Assembly: GCA_002306055.1 (NCBI GenBank)
Contig: DBRR01000022.1
Location: 27,089-91,088, forward strand
From: Anaerolineaceae bacterium UBA1363
GTDB taxonomy: Bacteria > Chloroflexota > Anaerolineae > Anaerolineales > Anaerolineaceae
Length of the DNA stretch: 64,000 nucleotides
Direction: 5' to 3'
Position 1 is the first letter of the stretch. Each line of letters starts with the position of its first letter. Under the pieces are notes generated by a model. It did no database searches. It was not told the origin of the DNA and saw only the letters and a program-made list of their open reading frames with translations. The position numbers were made by a program, and so were the translations under genes. This document shows positions 50,565 through 59,489 of this stretch, piece after piece.

Positions 50565-51911
50565 TTAATCAAGGCTGGGGGTTGTGTTATTCAACCTCTG
50601 ATCCTGAATTTCACCAAGCAAGGACCACGGTCCGGTCCAGGTGATGTGCACATCCAGTTCCTGCCCCAATAAATCTTTATCAGTCTCGACGAACACAAGT
50701 CGGTTTGTGGGGGTTCTGCCGCGCCAGCGATTTTTGGATTTGCCTTCAAAAAGCACTGGAATGGATTTTCCGAGATAGGCTGCGTTGAGATTACCCACAA
50801 CCTCTTTTTGCAGCTCTTCAAGAGCTCTAAAGCGGCGCATTTTCTCTTCCGCCGGGACGTCATCGGGCAGAAAACGGGCTGAATACGTTCCGGGTCGGGG
50901 GGAATAGCGCGCAAGATGGGCGACATCCAGTTTCAACTCTGCCAGCGTGTCGTAGGTGTTCAAAAACGCTGCTTCGCTTTCGCCAGGAAAACCAACAATA
51001 ATATCGGTTCCGATTGAAACCCCGGGAATACGGTCTCGGATGCGGGCAACCAGGTCGCGGTATTGACTGTTCGTATAGCCGCGGCGCATCTTCTTAAGGA
51101 TTTCGTCATCTCCTGCCTGCAACGGGACTTCGATGTGGGGCATAACTTTCGGCAGGACGGCAACCGCGTTGATCAGCTCATCGGTCATCCAGTTGGGATG
51201 GGAGGTCAAAAAGCGCAATCGCCGCAAACCAGGGATCTCCGAGAGGTCGGCAAGCAGTTGCGGCAAGTGGTAGCTGCCTTCCAGCTCAAGACCAAAACGG
51301 TCGACGATCTGCCCCAGCAGAACTAATTCCCTGGCGCCTCCAGCGACCAGGCTTCTGGCTTCATCGAGGATCTTTTCCGGATTGCGGCTGCGTTCTTTGC
51401 CCCGTTTGCTTGGAATAACGCAATAGGTGCAGGCATGTGAACAGCCGAGTACGATTGGCAGGTTTTCTGAAACAGAATGGGCTTCTTCCAATCTCAAGCC
51501 GAACTCATCATCCAGCACTTCGTCCACTTGTTTACGCCAGGCTTCCGATCCATCTTGCTGAAGCCGTTCTTCGAGAGCTCGCAAAAAGGGTTCGAGGTCT
51601 GAAGGAGCAGCGAAAATGTCCACCCATGGAAATCGCTTTTCCATGGCGTGATTACCTTGGATGCCGATCAGGCAGCCCATCAAGCCAATCATAAGGTTGG
51701 GATTGGCCAGTTTTAATGGTCTGAGCGAGTTGAGGCGACCCAATGCACGATCTTCTGCACTCTGGCGCACGACGCAAGTATTCAGGATGATCAAATCTGC
51801 CTGGTTGACGTCCGGGGTAGCGCTCAGACCAAGCGATTCAAGTGCCCTTGAGAGGCGGCTTGAATCCGCGACATTCATTTGACAGCCTTCTGTCCAGATG
51901 TGGTAACGCAT
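50565..51911 (-). CDS. miaB: tRNA-2-methylthio-N6-dimethylallyladenosine synthase-type enzyme
   Basis: 448 residues. The N-terminal UPF0004 domain has the three cluster cysteines in WTEGCQMN, ILNTCVVR and GLMGCL. The radical-SAM motif is CSHACTYC. GTDIIVGFPGE follows, and a C-terminal TRAM domain starts near 375. MiaB adds a methylthio group to i6A37 of tRNAs. MtaB-like relatives are an alternative, but NTCVVR and overall length favour MiaB. The upstream GTG (51917) lies just 2 nt past the -10 box, so the ATG at 51911 is chosen. Confidence 0.9.
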   Translation of the reverse strand: MRYHIWTEGCQMNVADSSRLSRALESLGLSATPDVNQADLIILNTCVVRQSAEDRALGRLNSLRPLKLANPNLMIGLMGCLIGIQGNHAMEKRFPWVDIFAAPSDLEPFLRALEERLQQDGSEAWRKQVDEVLDDEFGLRLEEAHSVSENLPIVLGCSHACTYCVIPSKRGKERSRNPEKILDEARSLVAGGARELVLLGQIVDRFGLELEGSYHLPQLLADLSEIPGLRRLRFLTSHPNWMTDELINAVAVLPKVMPHIEVPLQAGDDEILKKMRRGYTNSQYRDLVARIRDRIPGVSIGTDIIVGFPGESEAAFLNTYDTLAELKLDVAHLARYSPRPGTYSARFLPDDVPAEEKMRRFRALEELQKEVVGNLNAAYLGKSIPVLFEGKSKNRWRGRTPTNRLVFVETDKDLLGQELDVHITWTGPWSLLGEIQDQRLNNTTPSLD

Positions 51912-51919
51912 AGGCACCT

Positions 51920-51948
51920 ATTATACATGACACAATGGGTACAACCAA
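51920..51948 (-). promoter_or_regulatory. miaB promoter, nearly leaderless
   Basis: On the minus strand: TTGGTT (51943-51948), a 17-bp spacer and TATAAT (51920-51925), 8 nt before the ATG at 51911. Confidence 0.65.
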
Positions 51949-51970
51949 CCGGGATAATGTTGCACTCTGT

Positions 51971-51976
51971 TATAAT
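51971..51976 (+). promoter_or_regulatory. Extended -10 TGT-TATAAT for the STAS gene
   Basis: TATAAT preceded by TGT. It is followed by a ~27-nt leader with AGAGGTGAT before the ATG at 52010, so unlike its divergent neighbour miaB this gene has a normal leader. Confidence 0.6.
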
Positions 51977-52009
51977 CTTTCTAAAGTGATTAGCAAAAAA
52001 GAGGTGATT

Positions 52010-52342
52010 ATGGGCTTCAAAGTAACTGAGTATAAACGCGCTTATGTGGTGAAAGGGATTGGTCGAATAGATAGTGCCGTTGCTCCCGACATCGAACGCG
52101 TCCTGACAGATTTGATTGACAAAAACAAAGCCATTATCATTGACATGAGCGATATTGACTTTGTTTCGAGTGCTGGCTGGTGGTCGATCATTCGCGTCCA
52201 AAAAGAGCTCAAAAAGAGCGATAAGGGCAATCTGACACTGGTTGGATTGAACCAAAACGTACGGGAATCGATGGATCTGATCGGTATCCTGCCTTACTTT
52301 ACCGTCTATGATGAGTTGGTAGACGCGATCGGAAGCCTTTAG
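52010..52342 (+). CDS. STAS-domain anti-sigma factor antagonist
   Basis: 110 residues. It is a single STAS domain with IIIDMSDIDFVSSAGWWSI, where the Ser pair corresponds to the phosphorylated Ser of SpoIIAA/RsbV. Such proteins bind or release anti-sigma kinases according to phosphorylation. No partner kinase or sigma factor gene is adjacent. AGAGGTGAT sets the start at 52010, and an upstream in-frame ATG (51935) lies before the -10 box. It is monocistronic, followed by a strong terminator. Confidence 0.88.
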   Translation: MGFKVTEYKRAYVVKGIGRIDSAVAPDIERVLTDLIDKNKAIIIDMSDIDFVSSAGWWSIIRVQKELKKSDKGNLTLVGLNQNVRESMDLIGILPYFTVYDELVDAIGSL

Positions 52343-52356
52343 TCTGAAGAATAAAC

Positions 52357-52394
52357 AAAACAGAGGCTGAAAAATTACTCGGCCTCTGTTTTTT
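52357..52394. terminator. Bidirectional terminator
   Basis: AAAACAGAGGC and GCCTCTGTTTT form an 11-bp perfect stem around a 14-nt loop, with a T run right and an A-rich left side. It serves the STAS gene and the convergent metalloprotease gene. Confidence 0.88.
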
Positions 52395-52408
52395 GTGCTT
52401 TTTACCGG

Positions 52409-54430
52409 TTACTCAAGATCAATGGAGTAAATCGCTTTTTCTCTTGTGAAGGGGGTCGTGCCAGAGATGACCAGCACGATTTTTTCAACGTCCGCTCCAC
52501 CCAACTCTGAACCCGAAATGAGTATTTCACCCTGGAAGCTGCGTTGATCCACGGAGATGCCACCGTTTTTCAAGTAAGTCACAATGCTGACATTCATCGT
52601 TTGGGGCAGTTTGTTCTGCACACGCACGAAACCTTCGGCAGTCCAGCCTCCCAGGTCGTTTTCAAGGTCAGTAGTGTAGCCGATTGCGTTAATTGCCAGG
52701 TCATCGATTGCCATGCCCTTGCCATTGACGGCAGCATCAGTCACGTAGTCAAAGCGGAGTGTCACCTGTTTGCCAACAAAGTCAGAGAGGTCAACTGTCT
52801 CATCGATCCAACCTGAAGATGTGCCATTCCAGCCACAGCCGTAACTGTTACCGGATGGGTTGGCGGTGGTGCAATTCTGGGAATTCAGGATCTCCCAGTT
52901 CGTTCCATCCGTGCTGGCGCTGATGTAAATGTAATCGTAATCCTTTTCAATGTCATACCAGGTTTTGAAGGTCAGCTCCGCTTCGCCGGTGACACTGCTG
53001 AGATCGAAGGTCTGCGAGAGTGAAGCATTTGACTCGTCTCCAATGTTTGACCAAACGAAATATTCGCCTGAGCTTGGAGCACTGAAGGGCAAAAGATTGA
53101 CCGCTTCAGAGGCGTTGATCTTGATGTTTTGCAAGTTGGCGCAGTCAATTTCAATGTAATCCACGCCAAACTGGTAGACATTGCCATTCACTTGCGCTGG
53201 GCAATCCAGGACGGTTTTTTCCATATCCACGGATGTGGGATGATAACTTTGATAATCATACCGTCCGCTTTCAATTCCAGTGTCCTGCAGCAGATTAGCC
53301 ACAGCCCAGTCAGCGAAGAATTCGTCTCCCGTGTATGGTTTTCCAGTGGTGGGATTGATAAGGGAGAGCTCCTTCATCACTTTTTCAATTCCTACAAATC
53401 CGTTCTCATCATGCTGTACCAGGGCTTTGGTTGCATCTTCGCCGAAACGGTCGAGGAAATAAACCATGAAGAGGTAGCTCGCGCCGTAGTGCGGACCGTT
53501 ATCCCCGATGTCTCCACCCCAGTCATTGAGTTGCATGTCGGTATTGTCCATGTAAGACCAGTCAAAGCCGCCTGCGTCATAATTATTCACATGTTCAGCC
53601 AGCATTGAAAAGCCTTCATTGACCCAGGTTTCTTCATTTTTGTCCTGGTACCAGTGGATCATATGCTGAAATTCGTGAGCCATTGTGCCGTAGATGTAAC
53701 TATCACCGAGGTCCACGTTGTCTGAGCTAATCAGGAACATTTCATGCGCGTTCGAGTAAGGGTGCGCGTCGGGATGCAATTCATCGGCTGAAGAATAATA
53801 GCCTGCCAGGTCGACCCCCAGGTTTCCTGCGTAAAGAATGTAGAATCTTGGATCCCCATCCACGCCCGGGTTCCACTCCTCGCCAAAAAACTCGCGATTG
53901 GTCGGAATGATTTCTTTGTCAAATGTCTCCGCCAAATTGTTCAAATCGGTTTGATCAAACCGCACGCCGTCTTCGATCCAGAAATAGATATTGTCGCCAA
54001 CATAGTGCAGAGTTGCCTTGACCTGGAAGTTGTCAGTGGTGTCCGTGTTGGTTGCCCAAAACGTCTTCTGGTCTCCGACAGAATAGGGGGCTTCTGTGTC
54101 GATCAGCACATCGGGCACGTTAGGTTTTCCACCTAACCTGGCTGCCAGATCAATGGGGTCATTGATTGGGACCGTACTTGCCTTGAGCTCATCCAGGGTT
54201 TGAGAAGCCTTCTCGTATTCAGCCGGATCGAGAATCTGCGAACCTGGATCAACGAAGGGAGTTGGGGTGGCTTCGTTTAGGTTAAATGGCGTCTCCAACA
54301 TGGGCACCGCTGTCGAGAAGAAATTTCGGGAAAGGATGGCAACCCCACCGAAAATCACGAGGCACAAGCACAGCACGCACAGAATCAAAATAGCTGCAAT
54401 AATCAGCACAGTCCTGGTCGAATTATTCAT
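52409..54430 (-). CDS. Membrane-anchored metalloprotease, immune inhibitor A (M6)-like
   Basis: 673 residues from the ATG at 54430. One N-terminal membrane helix (about 8-32) and a Pro/Thr linker precede an external catalytic domain with the zinc motif AHEFQHMIHWYQ (HExxH) near 250 and the third-ligand region ETWVNEGFSMLAEH. The C-terminal third has FKTWYDIEKDYDYIYISAS and GMAIDDLAINAIG, as in the beta-sandwich modules of M6/immune inhibitor A proteases. It is probably a secreted protease for nutrient peptides. Its own substrate is unknown. Other in-frame starts exist upstream (54442 GTG, 54481). Confidence 0.87.
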   Translation of the reverse strand: MNNSTRTVLIIAAILILCVLCLCLVIFGGVAILSRNFFSTAVPMLETPFNLNEATPTPFVDPGSQILDPAEYEKASQTLDELKASTVPINDPIDLAARLGGKPNVPDVLIDTEAPYSVGDQKTFWATNTDTTDNFQVKATLHYVGDNIYFWIEDGVRFDQTDLNNLAETFDKEIIPTNREFFGEEWNPGVDGDPRFYILYAGNLGVDLAGYYSSADELHPDAHPYSNAHEMFLISSDNVDLGDSYIYGTMAHEFQHMIHWYQDKNEETWVNEGFSMLAEHVNNYDAGGFDWSYMDNTDMQLNDWGGDIGDNGPHYGASYLFMVYFLDRFGEDATKALVQHDENGFVGIEKVMKELSLINPTTGKPYTGDEFFADWAVANLLQDTGIESGRYDYQSYHPTSVDMEKTVLDCPAQVNGNVYQFGVDYIEIDCANLQNIKINASEAVNLLPFSAPSSGEYFVWSNIGDESNASLSQTFDLSSVTGEAELTFKTWYDIEKDYDYIYISASTDGTNWEILNSQNCTTANPSGNSYGCGWNGTSSGWIDETVDLSDFVGKQVTLRFDYVTDAAVNGKGMAIDDLAINAIGYTTDLENDLGGWTAEGFVRVQNKLPQTMNVSIVTYLKNGGISVDQRSFQGEILISGSELGGADVEKIVLVISGTTPFTREKAIYSIDLE

Positions 54431-54584
54431 TAGTACACTCACTATTCTGACTGCTGCCTTCAATGAACAACAATCTATCAAGCATTTTACCCAATCTGGA
54501 GTTTTTGGGAAACAGATTATCTAAGGTTCATGGGATTATGCACTTCCTGGCAGGGCACCGCGGAAACTGAGAAGCCGCTGGTGT

Positions 54585-54590
54585 TAGAAT
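54585..54590 (+). promoter_or_regulatory. Extended -10 TGT-TAGAAT, leaderless spacing
   Basis: TAGAAT preceded by TGT ends 6 nt before the ATG at 54597. Confidence 0.58.
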
Positions 54591-54596
54591 CACACC

Positions 54597-55874
54597 ATGC
54601 CTGATGACAATTCTCTGAATATGCTGGTAAATCGGCTGCGAATTCTGGTGATCTTTGTTGCGATTGCGCTACTGGTCGTGGGTTCTTCAGTCACGTCGGA
54701 CAATCCCCTGGACGGATTGCGTAAGTACACGCGAGGAGTTGAATTCGATTTTGTCGAGTGGGAGATCAGTGCTCTTTTTAACAAAGCCGTCAGCGCCTCC
54801 CTTAAACTTGAGCGTTTTCTTGATAACAAACAGCAAGTGGGCGTCATTCAAACCTGGCTGGCAGGAACTGAGAATGTCATAAATCTCGAGCAAGACCTGC
54901 TCACAGCCCAAAACGATTCCTCTCCCAATCGCGATGAGTTGGTTCAGGCAGCCAAAACCAACCTTGACCAAAAGAAGGCAGACCAAAACCGGCTTGCAAA
55001 ATTGGCTGAAGCTGTGCTACAGAACCAGACGGAAATTACCCTGGCTAAAGCTGGGTTTGGGCTTGGTGGGCAAATCCTGCCGCCTGTGCTTTACCAGGTG
55101 TCTGACCTTCCGCTCAACCTGATCATTTCTCCCCGGACAGAAATCAGGAATGTGCTCAGTCTCAGCCTTGATCCAGGCCTGGATGCCATTGAAAAGGATG
55201 AAATCGAGACAGGTATTTATAAGGACTTTGACCTCTCTGCCCTGATTGAACCTGTTGGGGGGATTGGAGCATATCCCACAATGGTCATGCGCACCACCGA
55301 TCTCAACTGGCTGGCAGAAACCATTGCCCATGAGTGGATCCATAACTACCTGGCATTCTTCCCCTTGGGAATGCGGTATTACGTCAATGATCAGATGCGG
55401 ACGATCAATGAGACAACTGCCTCCCTGGCGGGCAAAGAAATCGGGCTTGACCTGATCATCTCCTTCTATCCCGATCGGACGCCGCGTTATTATCTGCAAA
55501 TGCCCACCTATACTACTGTGCTCGCTGAGGGCGCGGAAACGCTCAACCCCTTTGACTTCCGGGCAGAAATGCACGAAACACGCGTGAAGGTGGATGCTCT
55601 ATTGGCTGAGGGCAAGGTGGAGGAGGCAGAGCAATACATGGAAGCCAGGAGAAGATTTTTCTGGGAGAACGGCTACCGGCTGCGAAAGATCAACCAAGCG
55701 TATTTCGCTTTCTATGGTTCTTACAATGACACACCTGGTGGCGGAGCTTCAGGTGCTGACCCGGTTGGGCCAGCCGTCCAGGCTCTGCGCACGCGTTACT
55801 CCAGCCTGAAAGAGTTCCTCCAGGCAATCCGATTCGTGAGCAGTTTTGATCAACTTTTGCAATTGTTGGATTAG
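54597..55874 (+). CDS. Membrane-bound HExxH protein, probable metalloprotease
   Basis: 425 residues. A membrane helix (LRILVIFVAIALLVVGSS, about 14-31) comes first, then a helical segment (about 65-150, with a coiled-coil look). The central domain has IAHEWIHNYLAF (HExxH, about 237) and a downstream acidic motif NETTASLAGKEI that could give the third zinc ligand (gluzincin type). The C-terminal ~130 residues are helical. I do not recognise a named family. The predicted transcript has no 5' leader. Confidence 0.78.
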   Translation: MPDDNSLNMLVNRLRILVIFVAIALLVVGSSVTSDNPLDGLRKYTRGVEFDFVEWEISALFNKAVSASLKLERFLDNKQQVGVIQTWLAGTENVINLEQDLLTAQNDSSPNRDELVQAAKTNLDQKKADQNRLAKLAEAVLQNQTEITLAKAGFGLGGQILPPVLYQVSDLPLNLIISPRTEIRNVLSLSLDPGLDAIEKDEIETGIYKDFDLSALIEPVGGIGAYPTMVMRTTDLNWLAETIAHEWIHNYLAFFPLGMRYYVNDQMRTINETTASLAGKEIGLDLIISFYPDRTPRYYLQMPTYTTVLAEGAETLNPFDFRAEMHETRVKVDALLAEGKVEEAEQYMEARRRFFWENGYRLRKINQAYFAFYGSYNDTPGGGASGADPVGPAVQALRTRYSSLKEFLQAIRFVSSFDQLLQLLD

Positions 55875-55901
55875 TATCTGCTAAATGGCACCAACTTCGT
55901 G

Positions 55902-55925
55902 AGAAAAGCTTTTCTAATTTATAAT
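55902..55925 (+). promoter_or_regulatory. gmk promoter region with palindrome
   Basis: The perfect 14-bp palindrome AGAAAAGCTTTTCT (55902-55915) lies 4 nt before TATAAT (55920-55925), in the spacer where an operator would block polymerase. A ~33-nt leader follows before gmk. Confidence 0.4.
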
Positions 55926-55964
55926 GGGTAGAACTAACAGCAAGAAGGGAAGGCCTAACCAACT

Positions 55965-56576
55965 ATGCAATTTGGAATCCCGCCTGCCAATCCACTCCTG
56001 ATCGTTATTTCCGGGCCTTCGGGCATCGGTAAAGACGCTGTGGTTGGTCTATTGCGAAAAACGAATCCTGACACCCACTTCGTGATCACGGTGAATTCGC
56101 GTCCTCCCCGACCGGACGAAGTGGACGGTCGGGACTACTTTTTTGTCTCACGCGAGAAATTCGAAGCCATGATCGAGGCGGGTGAGCTTTTGGAACATGC
56201 CAAAGTCTATTCTGACTATAAGGGCATACCCAAATCACAAGTTCGCGAAGCCTTAGCCTCGGGGAAGGATGTAATTATGCGATTGGATGTGCAAGGCGCC
56301 ATGACCATTCGCAAGATTTGCCCCGAAGCAATCCTGATCTTTCTAACTGCCACTTCGCGCGAAGAATGGGTGAATCGGCTGCTTGAGCGCCGAAGTGAGA
56401 CCCCTGAAGAACTGGAACTCCGTTTTACTACCGCGGCACTGGAATATGCCATGATCGATCAGTTTGATTATCTTGTAGTCAATTCTGAACACCATCTTGA
56501 TAAAACCATCGAGGATATCCAGGCGATCATCCGTGCCGAACATTTGAGAACAAACCCACGTAAGGTTGAATTATGA
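55965..56576 (+). CDS. gmk: Guanylate kinase
   Basis: 203 residues. The P-loop is ISGPSGIGKDAVVGLL at about 15-30. GMP-binding elements are SRPPRPDEVDGRDYFF (family consensus TTRxPRxGEVDGxDYxF, so the two Thr are Asn-Ser and the Gly is Asp here) and MRLDVQGAMTIR. It phosphorylates GMP to GDP. The altered TTR motif is a small deviation, and the Arg and Tyr contacts remain. It overlaps the rhomboid gene by 4 nt. Confidence 0.85.
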   Translation: MQFGIPPANPLLIVISGPSGIGKDAVVGLLRKTNPDTHFVITVNSRPPRPDEVDGRDYFFVSREKFEAMIEAGELLEHAKVYSDYKGIPKSQVREALASGKDVIMRLDVQGAMTIRKICPEAILIFLTATSREEWVNRLLERRSETPEELELRFTTAALEYAMIDQFDYLVVNSEHHLDKTIEDIQAIIRAEHLRTNPRKVEL

Positions 56577-57379
56577 GTGAACAAAACAAACCAGAGGCTG
56601 GCTCTGAGTTTCAGTTCCAGCCAAACTCAACACGCCCGGATGATTCCGCGTTCAAAACTGCTCAATCGAAGAAACCCTGGCAGATGCCGGGTTTTCCCTG
56701 GGTGACTTACTCCCTTTTGGCACTCACGGTCCTGTTTTACGTTTTCCAACAGGTGCTGGCGCGAATGTTCGGCTTCGATCTGCTCTTCTTATTATTGGGA
56801 AAGATTAACGACAGAATCCTTGCAGGCGAGTTTTGGCGATTGTTCACGCCAGCATTGCTGCATGACAGTATCATCCATTTGATGTTCAACATGTATGCGC
56901 TCAGCATTCTCGGGCGGCAGATTGAGCCTTTTTATGGCAAGTGGCGTTTTCTTCTGCTTTATGTGATTGGCGCGCTCGGGGGCAATGTGCTCTCATTCGT
57001 CCTCAGCAGCTACAACTCGCTCGGTGCATCCACAGCCATCTTTGGGCTGCTTGCTGCTGAGGCGGTCTTCATCTGGCAAAACCGCGAAATCTTCGGTAAA
57101 CAGAGCCGGGGGATTCTGATGAACCTGGTGTTCGTCTTGGTGCTCAATCTGTTCATTGGTATCTCACCAGGCAGCAACATTGACAATTGGGGGCATCTTG
57201 GGGGTTTGCTGGCAGGTTTCTTCTTCGCCTTTATGGCAGGTCCTCTGCTGGTGTTTCGCCAGCAGGAAGCTGGAGTGCGCTTGGAAGACAACCGAACAAA
57301 ACAGCAAATCGGGCTGGCATCGGTGATGGTGGTGGTAGCCTTTGCTGTCATTGCAGCCATCCCATTTTTCACCCGCTAA
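56573..57379 (+). CDS. Rhomboid-family intramembrane serine protease
   Basis: 268 residues. A ~38-residue soluble N-terminus is followed by about seven membrane helices. HLMFNMYAL has the conserved His/Asn, SLGASTAIFGLLAA the catalytic Ser (GxSx), and NWGHLGGLLAGF the catalytic His. It cleaves membrane proteins within or near the bilayer. The start overlaps the gmk stop (ATGA). Confidence 0.92.
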   Translation: MSEQNKPEAGSEFQFQPNSTRPDDSAFKTAQSKKPWQMPGFPWVTYSLLALTVLFYVFQQVLARMFGFDLLFLLLGKINDRILAGEFWRLFTPALLHDSIIHLMFNMYALSILGRQIEPFYGKWRFLLLYVIGALGGNVLSFVLSSYNSLGASTAIFGLLAAEAVFIWQNREIFGKQSRGILMNLVFVLVLNLFIGISPGSNIDNWGHLGGLLAGFFFAFMAGPLLVFRQQEAGVRLEDNRTKQQIGLASVMVVVAFAVIAAIPFFTR

Positions 57380-57389
57380 GCAGGAACGC

Positions 57390-57950
57390 TTGAAGTTGCT
57401 CGATCATATCCAGAAAGTGGATGAAGAATTCTCTGCGCGCCTGGTTTTACAAAGGGAAGATGGGTTCGCGCATAAGCTGGTCGCGCTGATCGGGCACAGT
57501 GGTGATTCTTGGTATTGGCTGATTGGATTGATCTTGATATGGCTTTTTACCCGGGGGTCGATCCGTACTACCGCTATCCTGTTGGCACTCGCGCTTGCCA
57601 TCCTGGCGGTGTTTGTGCTTGGAATAAAGTTCTTGTTGCGCCGCCCCCGCCCTGAGGGCGAATGGGGCAGCATTTATCGTGTCACTGACCCACACTCCTT
57701 CCCTTCGGGGCATGCTGCCCGCGCGATGACGATCGCTTTCCTGGCGCTGCAATTCCAGAATCCGCTTTGGTTCATTGGGTTGTTTGCCTGGGCAATCCTA
57801 GTCGGTTATTCCAGGGTGGCATTGCGTCTGCATTACTTTTCAGATATTCTTGTGGGTTGGCTGATCGGCGCGCTGAGTGGTTTCTTGGCGGTAAAGTTTC
57901 TTCCCATTCTCACCCAAAAGTTACAGGATGTATTTCCCTTCCTGGTCTGA
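57390..57950 (+). CDS. PAP2-family phosphatase
   Basis: 186 residues from TTG at 57390, with AGGA 5-6 nt upstream. No usable ATG occurs before the conserved part except one at 57342 inside the rhomboid gene. The phosphatase signature is complete: KFLLRRPRPEG, SFPSGHAARAM and SRVALRLHYFSDILVG. About five membrane helices are present. Likely substrates are undecaprenyl diphosphate or phosphatidic acid on the outer face. Confidence 0.88.
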   Translation: MKLLDHIQKVDEEFSARLVLQREDGFAHKLVALIGHSGDSWYWLIGLILIWLFTRGSIRTTAILLALALAILAVFVLGIKFLLRRPRPEGEWGSIYRVTDPHSFPSGHAARAMTIAFLALQFQNPLWFIGLFAWAILVGYSRVALRLHYFSDILVGWLIGALSGFLAVKFLPILTQKLQDVFPFLV

Positions 57951-57964
57951 TTGTTAAAATAAAT

Positions 57965-57983
57965 TGACCCCAAACCGGGGTCA
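57965..57983. terminator. Hairpin between convergent genes
   Basis: TGACCCC and GGGGTCA form a 7-bp stem with a 5-nt loop. The minus-strand side is followed by ATTTATTTTA. It probably terminates the GH13 transcript and possibly the PAP2 transcript. Confidence 0.6.
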
Positions 57984-58003
57984 GTTCAAAGCCAGAAGCA
58001 TTT

Positions 58004-59458
58004 TTAAGCGAAGATCATCGCGCCCATGGGAGGGACAGTAAGATCAGTGATCTGCTGCTGCTCAACTTGGACATGTTTGGCACTGAGTTGATCCTGCAAC
58101 TCGGCACCGTCTTCAAAGGCATCGTGGGTTGCAAGGTTGAGTTTTACAGCCGCATTGGCATTATTCAGGATAACCAATACCGTGTCCAACTCATCACGGC
58201 GTAAGTAAGCCAGCACGCCATCCTGGGCATAAATGGGTTCGTAGGAGCCTGTGCGCAGGGCGGGGATGGCATGGCGAATTGTAATGGCTTCCTTGATGGC
58301 GTCACGCAGTTCCACATTCCAATCTTCCTGGCGCCAGGTAAAGCTCTTGCGGCAGAGAGGATCCCGACCGCCATCGAGCCCGATTTCATCTCCGTAATAG
58401 ATGCAGGGTGCGCCGGGGTAAGTTAGCACAAAGTTGTAGGCAAGTTTCAGCTTAGCGACGCTACCATTCATCAGGCTGAGGAAGCGGGGCATGTCGTGGC
58501 TGTCGAGGAGGTTTAGCTGCGCATAGGCAAATTCATGGGGATAAATTTCGAGTAATTTGCTGGTGCGACGGGCAAACGCCTGAGCGTCCATAGGTTGTGG
58601 GTTATCCAGCCCCATCATGCCTTCAGCAAGTTTGTGGTTAACTGTATCCCCACCAAAAAAGCTCACGGCGGCATGAGACAATTGATAATTCATGACGGCA
58701 TCAAATTTGTCGCCTGAATTGAGCCATTCCTGGGCTTCAGATGGAATTTCGCCAACAATGTAGGCATCGGGATTGGCAGTCTTAACCACATCCCGGAATT
58801 CCTCCCAGAAACCCGCGGTTTTAATCTCAAAGGGAACATCCAGGCGCCATCCATCGATGCCTTGATCAATCCAATAGCGCGCAATGTCCATGATGTAACG
58901 GCGTACGATGGGATTCTCAGTGTTAAATTTTGGTAATGCCGGCAGGTTCCACCAGCAGTCGTAATTGGGCTTGCCCTGGTAAGCGTTTAGCGGGAAGCCG
59001 TGAACTTTGAACCAATCGATATAGGGTGAATCCTGACCATTTTCGAGGATGTGGTTAAACGGGAAGAAACCTCTGCTGGCATGGTTGAAGACACCATCCA
59101 AAACGATGCGAATTCCGCGGTCATGCGCAGCGTTCAGTAAGGTCTTGAAGGCATCATTCCCGCCCAAGAGCGGATCCACCAGGTAGTAGTCATGCGTGTG
59201 GTATCTGTGGTTTGAAGCTGATTGGAAGATCGGATTCAAATAAATTGCATTGATACCAAGGTCTTCAAGATAATCCAGCTTTTCATAAACACCCATCAGG
59301 TCGCCACCTTTAAAGCCGTAAATAGTGGGGAGGCTGTCCCATTTTTCAAAAAGACCTGGTTTGTTTACGCGCGAGCTCCAGGCAAACCGGTCAGGGAAGA
59401 TTTGATAAAAGACAGCGTTCTTGACCCAGTCCGGTGTCCGGTTGTTGTAGTCTGTCAT
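58004..59458 (-). CDS. Glycoside hydrolase family 13 (neopullulanase/cyclomaltodextrinase-like)
   Basis: 484 residues, no signal peptide. The GH13 conserved regions are complete: VLDGVFNHASRG (region I), GWRLDVPFEI with the nucleophile Asp (region II), IVGEIPSEA with the acid/base Glu (region III) and LLDSHDMPRF (region IV). The FYQIFPDRF start and PIFQSASNHRYHTHDY loop suit the GH13 subfamily acting on maltodextrins, cyclodextrins or pullulan in the cytoplasm. It lacks the N-terminal dimerisation domain of many neopullulanases. A good promoter with an inverted repeat lies upstream. Confidence 0.92.
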   Translation of the reverse strand: MTDYNNRTPDWVKNAVFYQIFPDRFAWSSRVNKPGLFEKWDSLPTIYGFKGGDLMGVYEKLDYLEDLGINAIYLNPIFQSASNHRYHTHDYYLVDPLLGGNDAFKTLLNAAHDRGIRIVLDGVFNHASRGFFPFNHILENGQDSPYIDWFKVHGFPLNAYQGKPNYDCWWNLPALPKFNTENPIVRRYIMDIARYWIDQGIDGWRLDVPFEIKTAGFWEEFRDVVKTANPDAYIVGEIPSEAQEWLNSGDKFDAVMNYQLSHAAVSFFGGDTVNHKLAEGMMGLDNPQPMDAQAFARRTSKLLEIYPHEFAYAQLNLLDSHDMPRFLSLMNGSVAKLKLAYNFVLTYPGAPCIYYGDEIGLDGGRDPLCRKSFTWRQEDWNVELRDAIKEAITIRHAIPALRTGSYEPIYAQDGVLAYLRRDELDTVLVILNNANAAVKLNLATHDAFEDGAELQDQLSAKHVQVEQQQITDLTVPPMGAMIFA

Positions 59459-59489
59459 GTTTCCTCAATAGTGCGAAAATATAGTTGAT

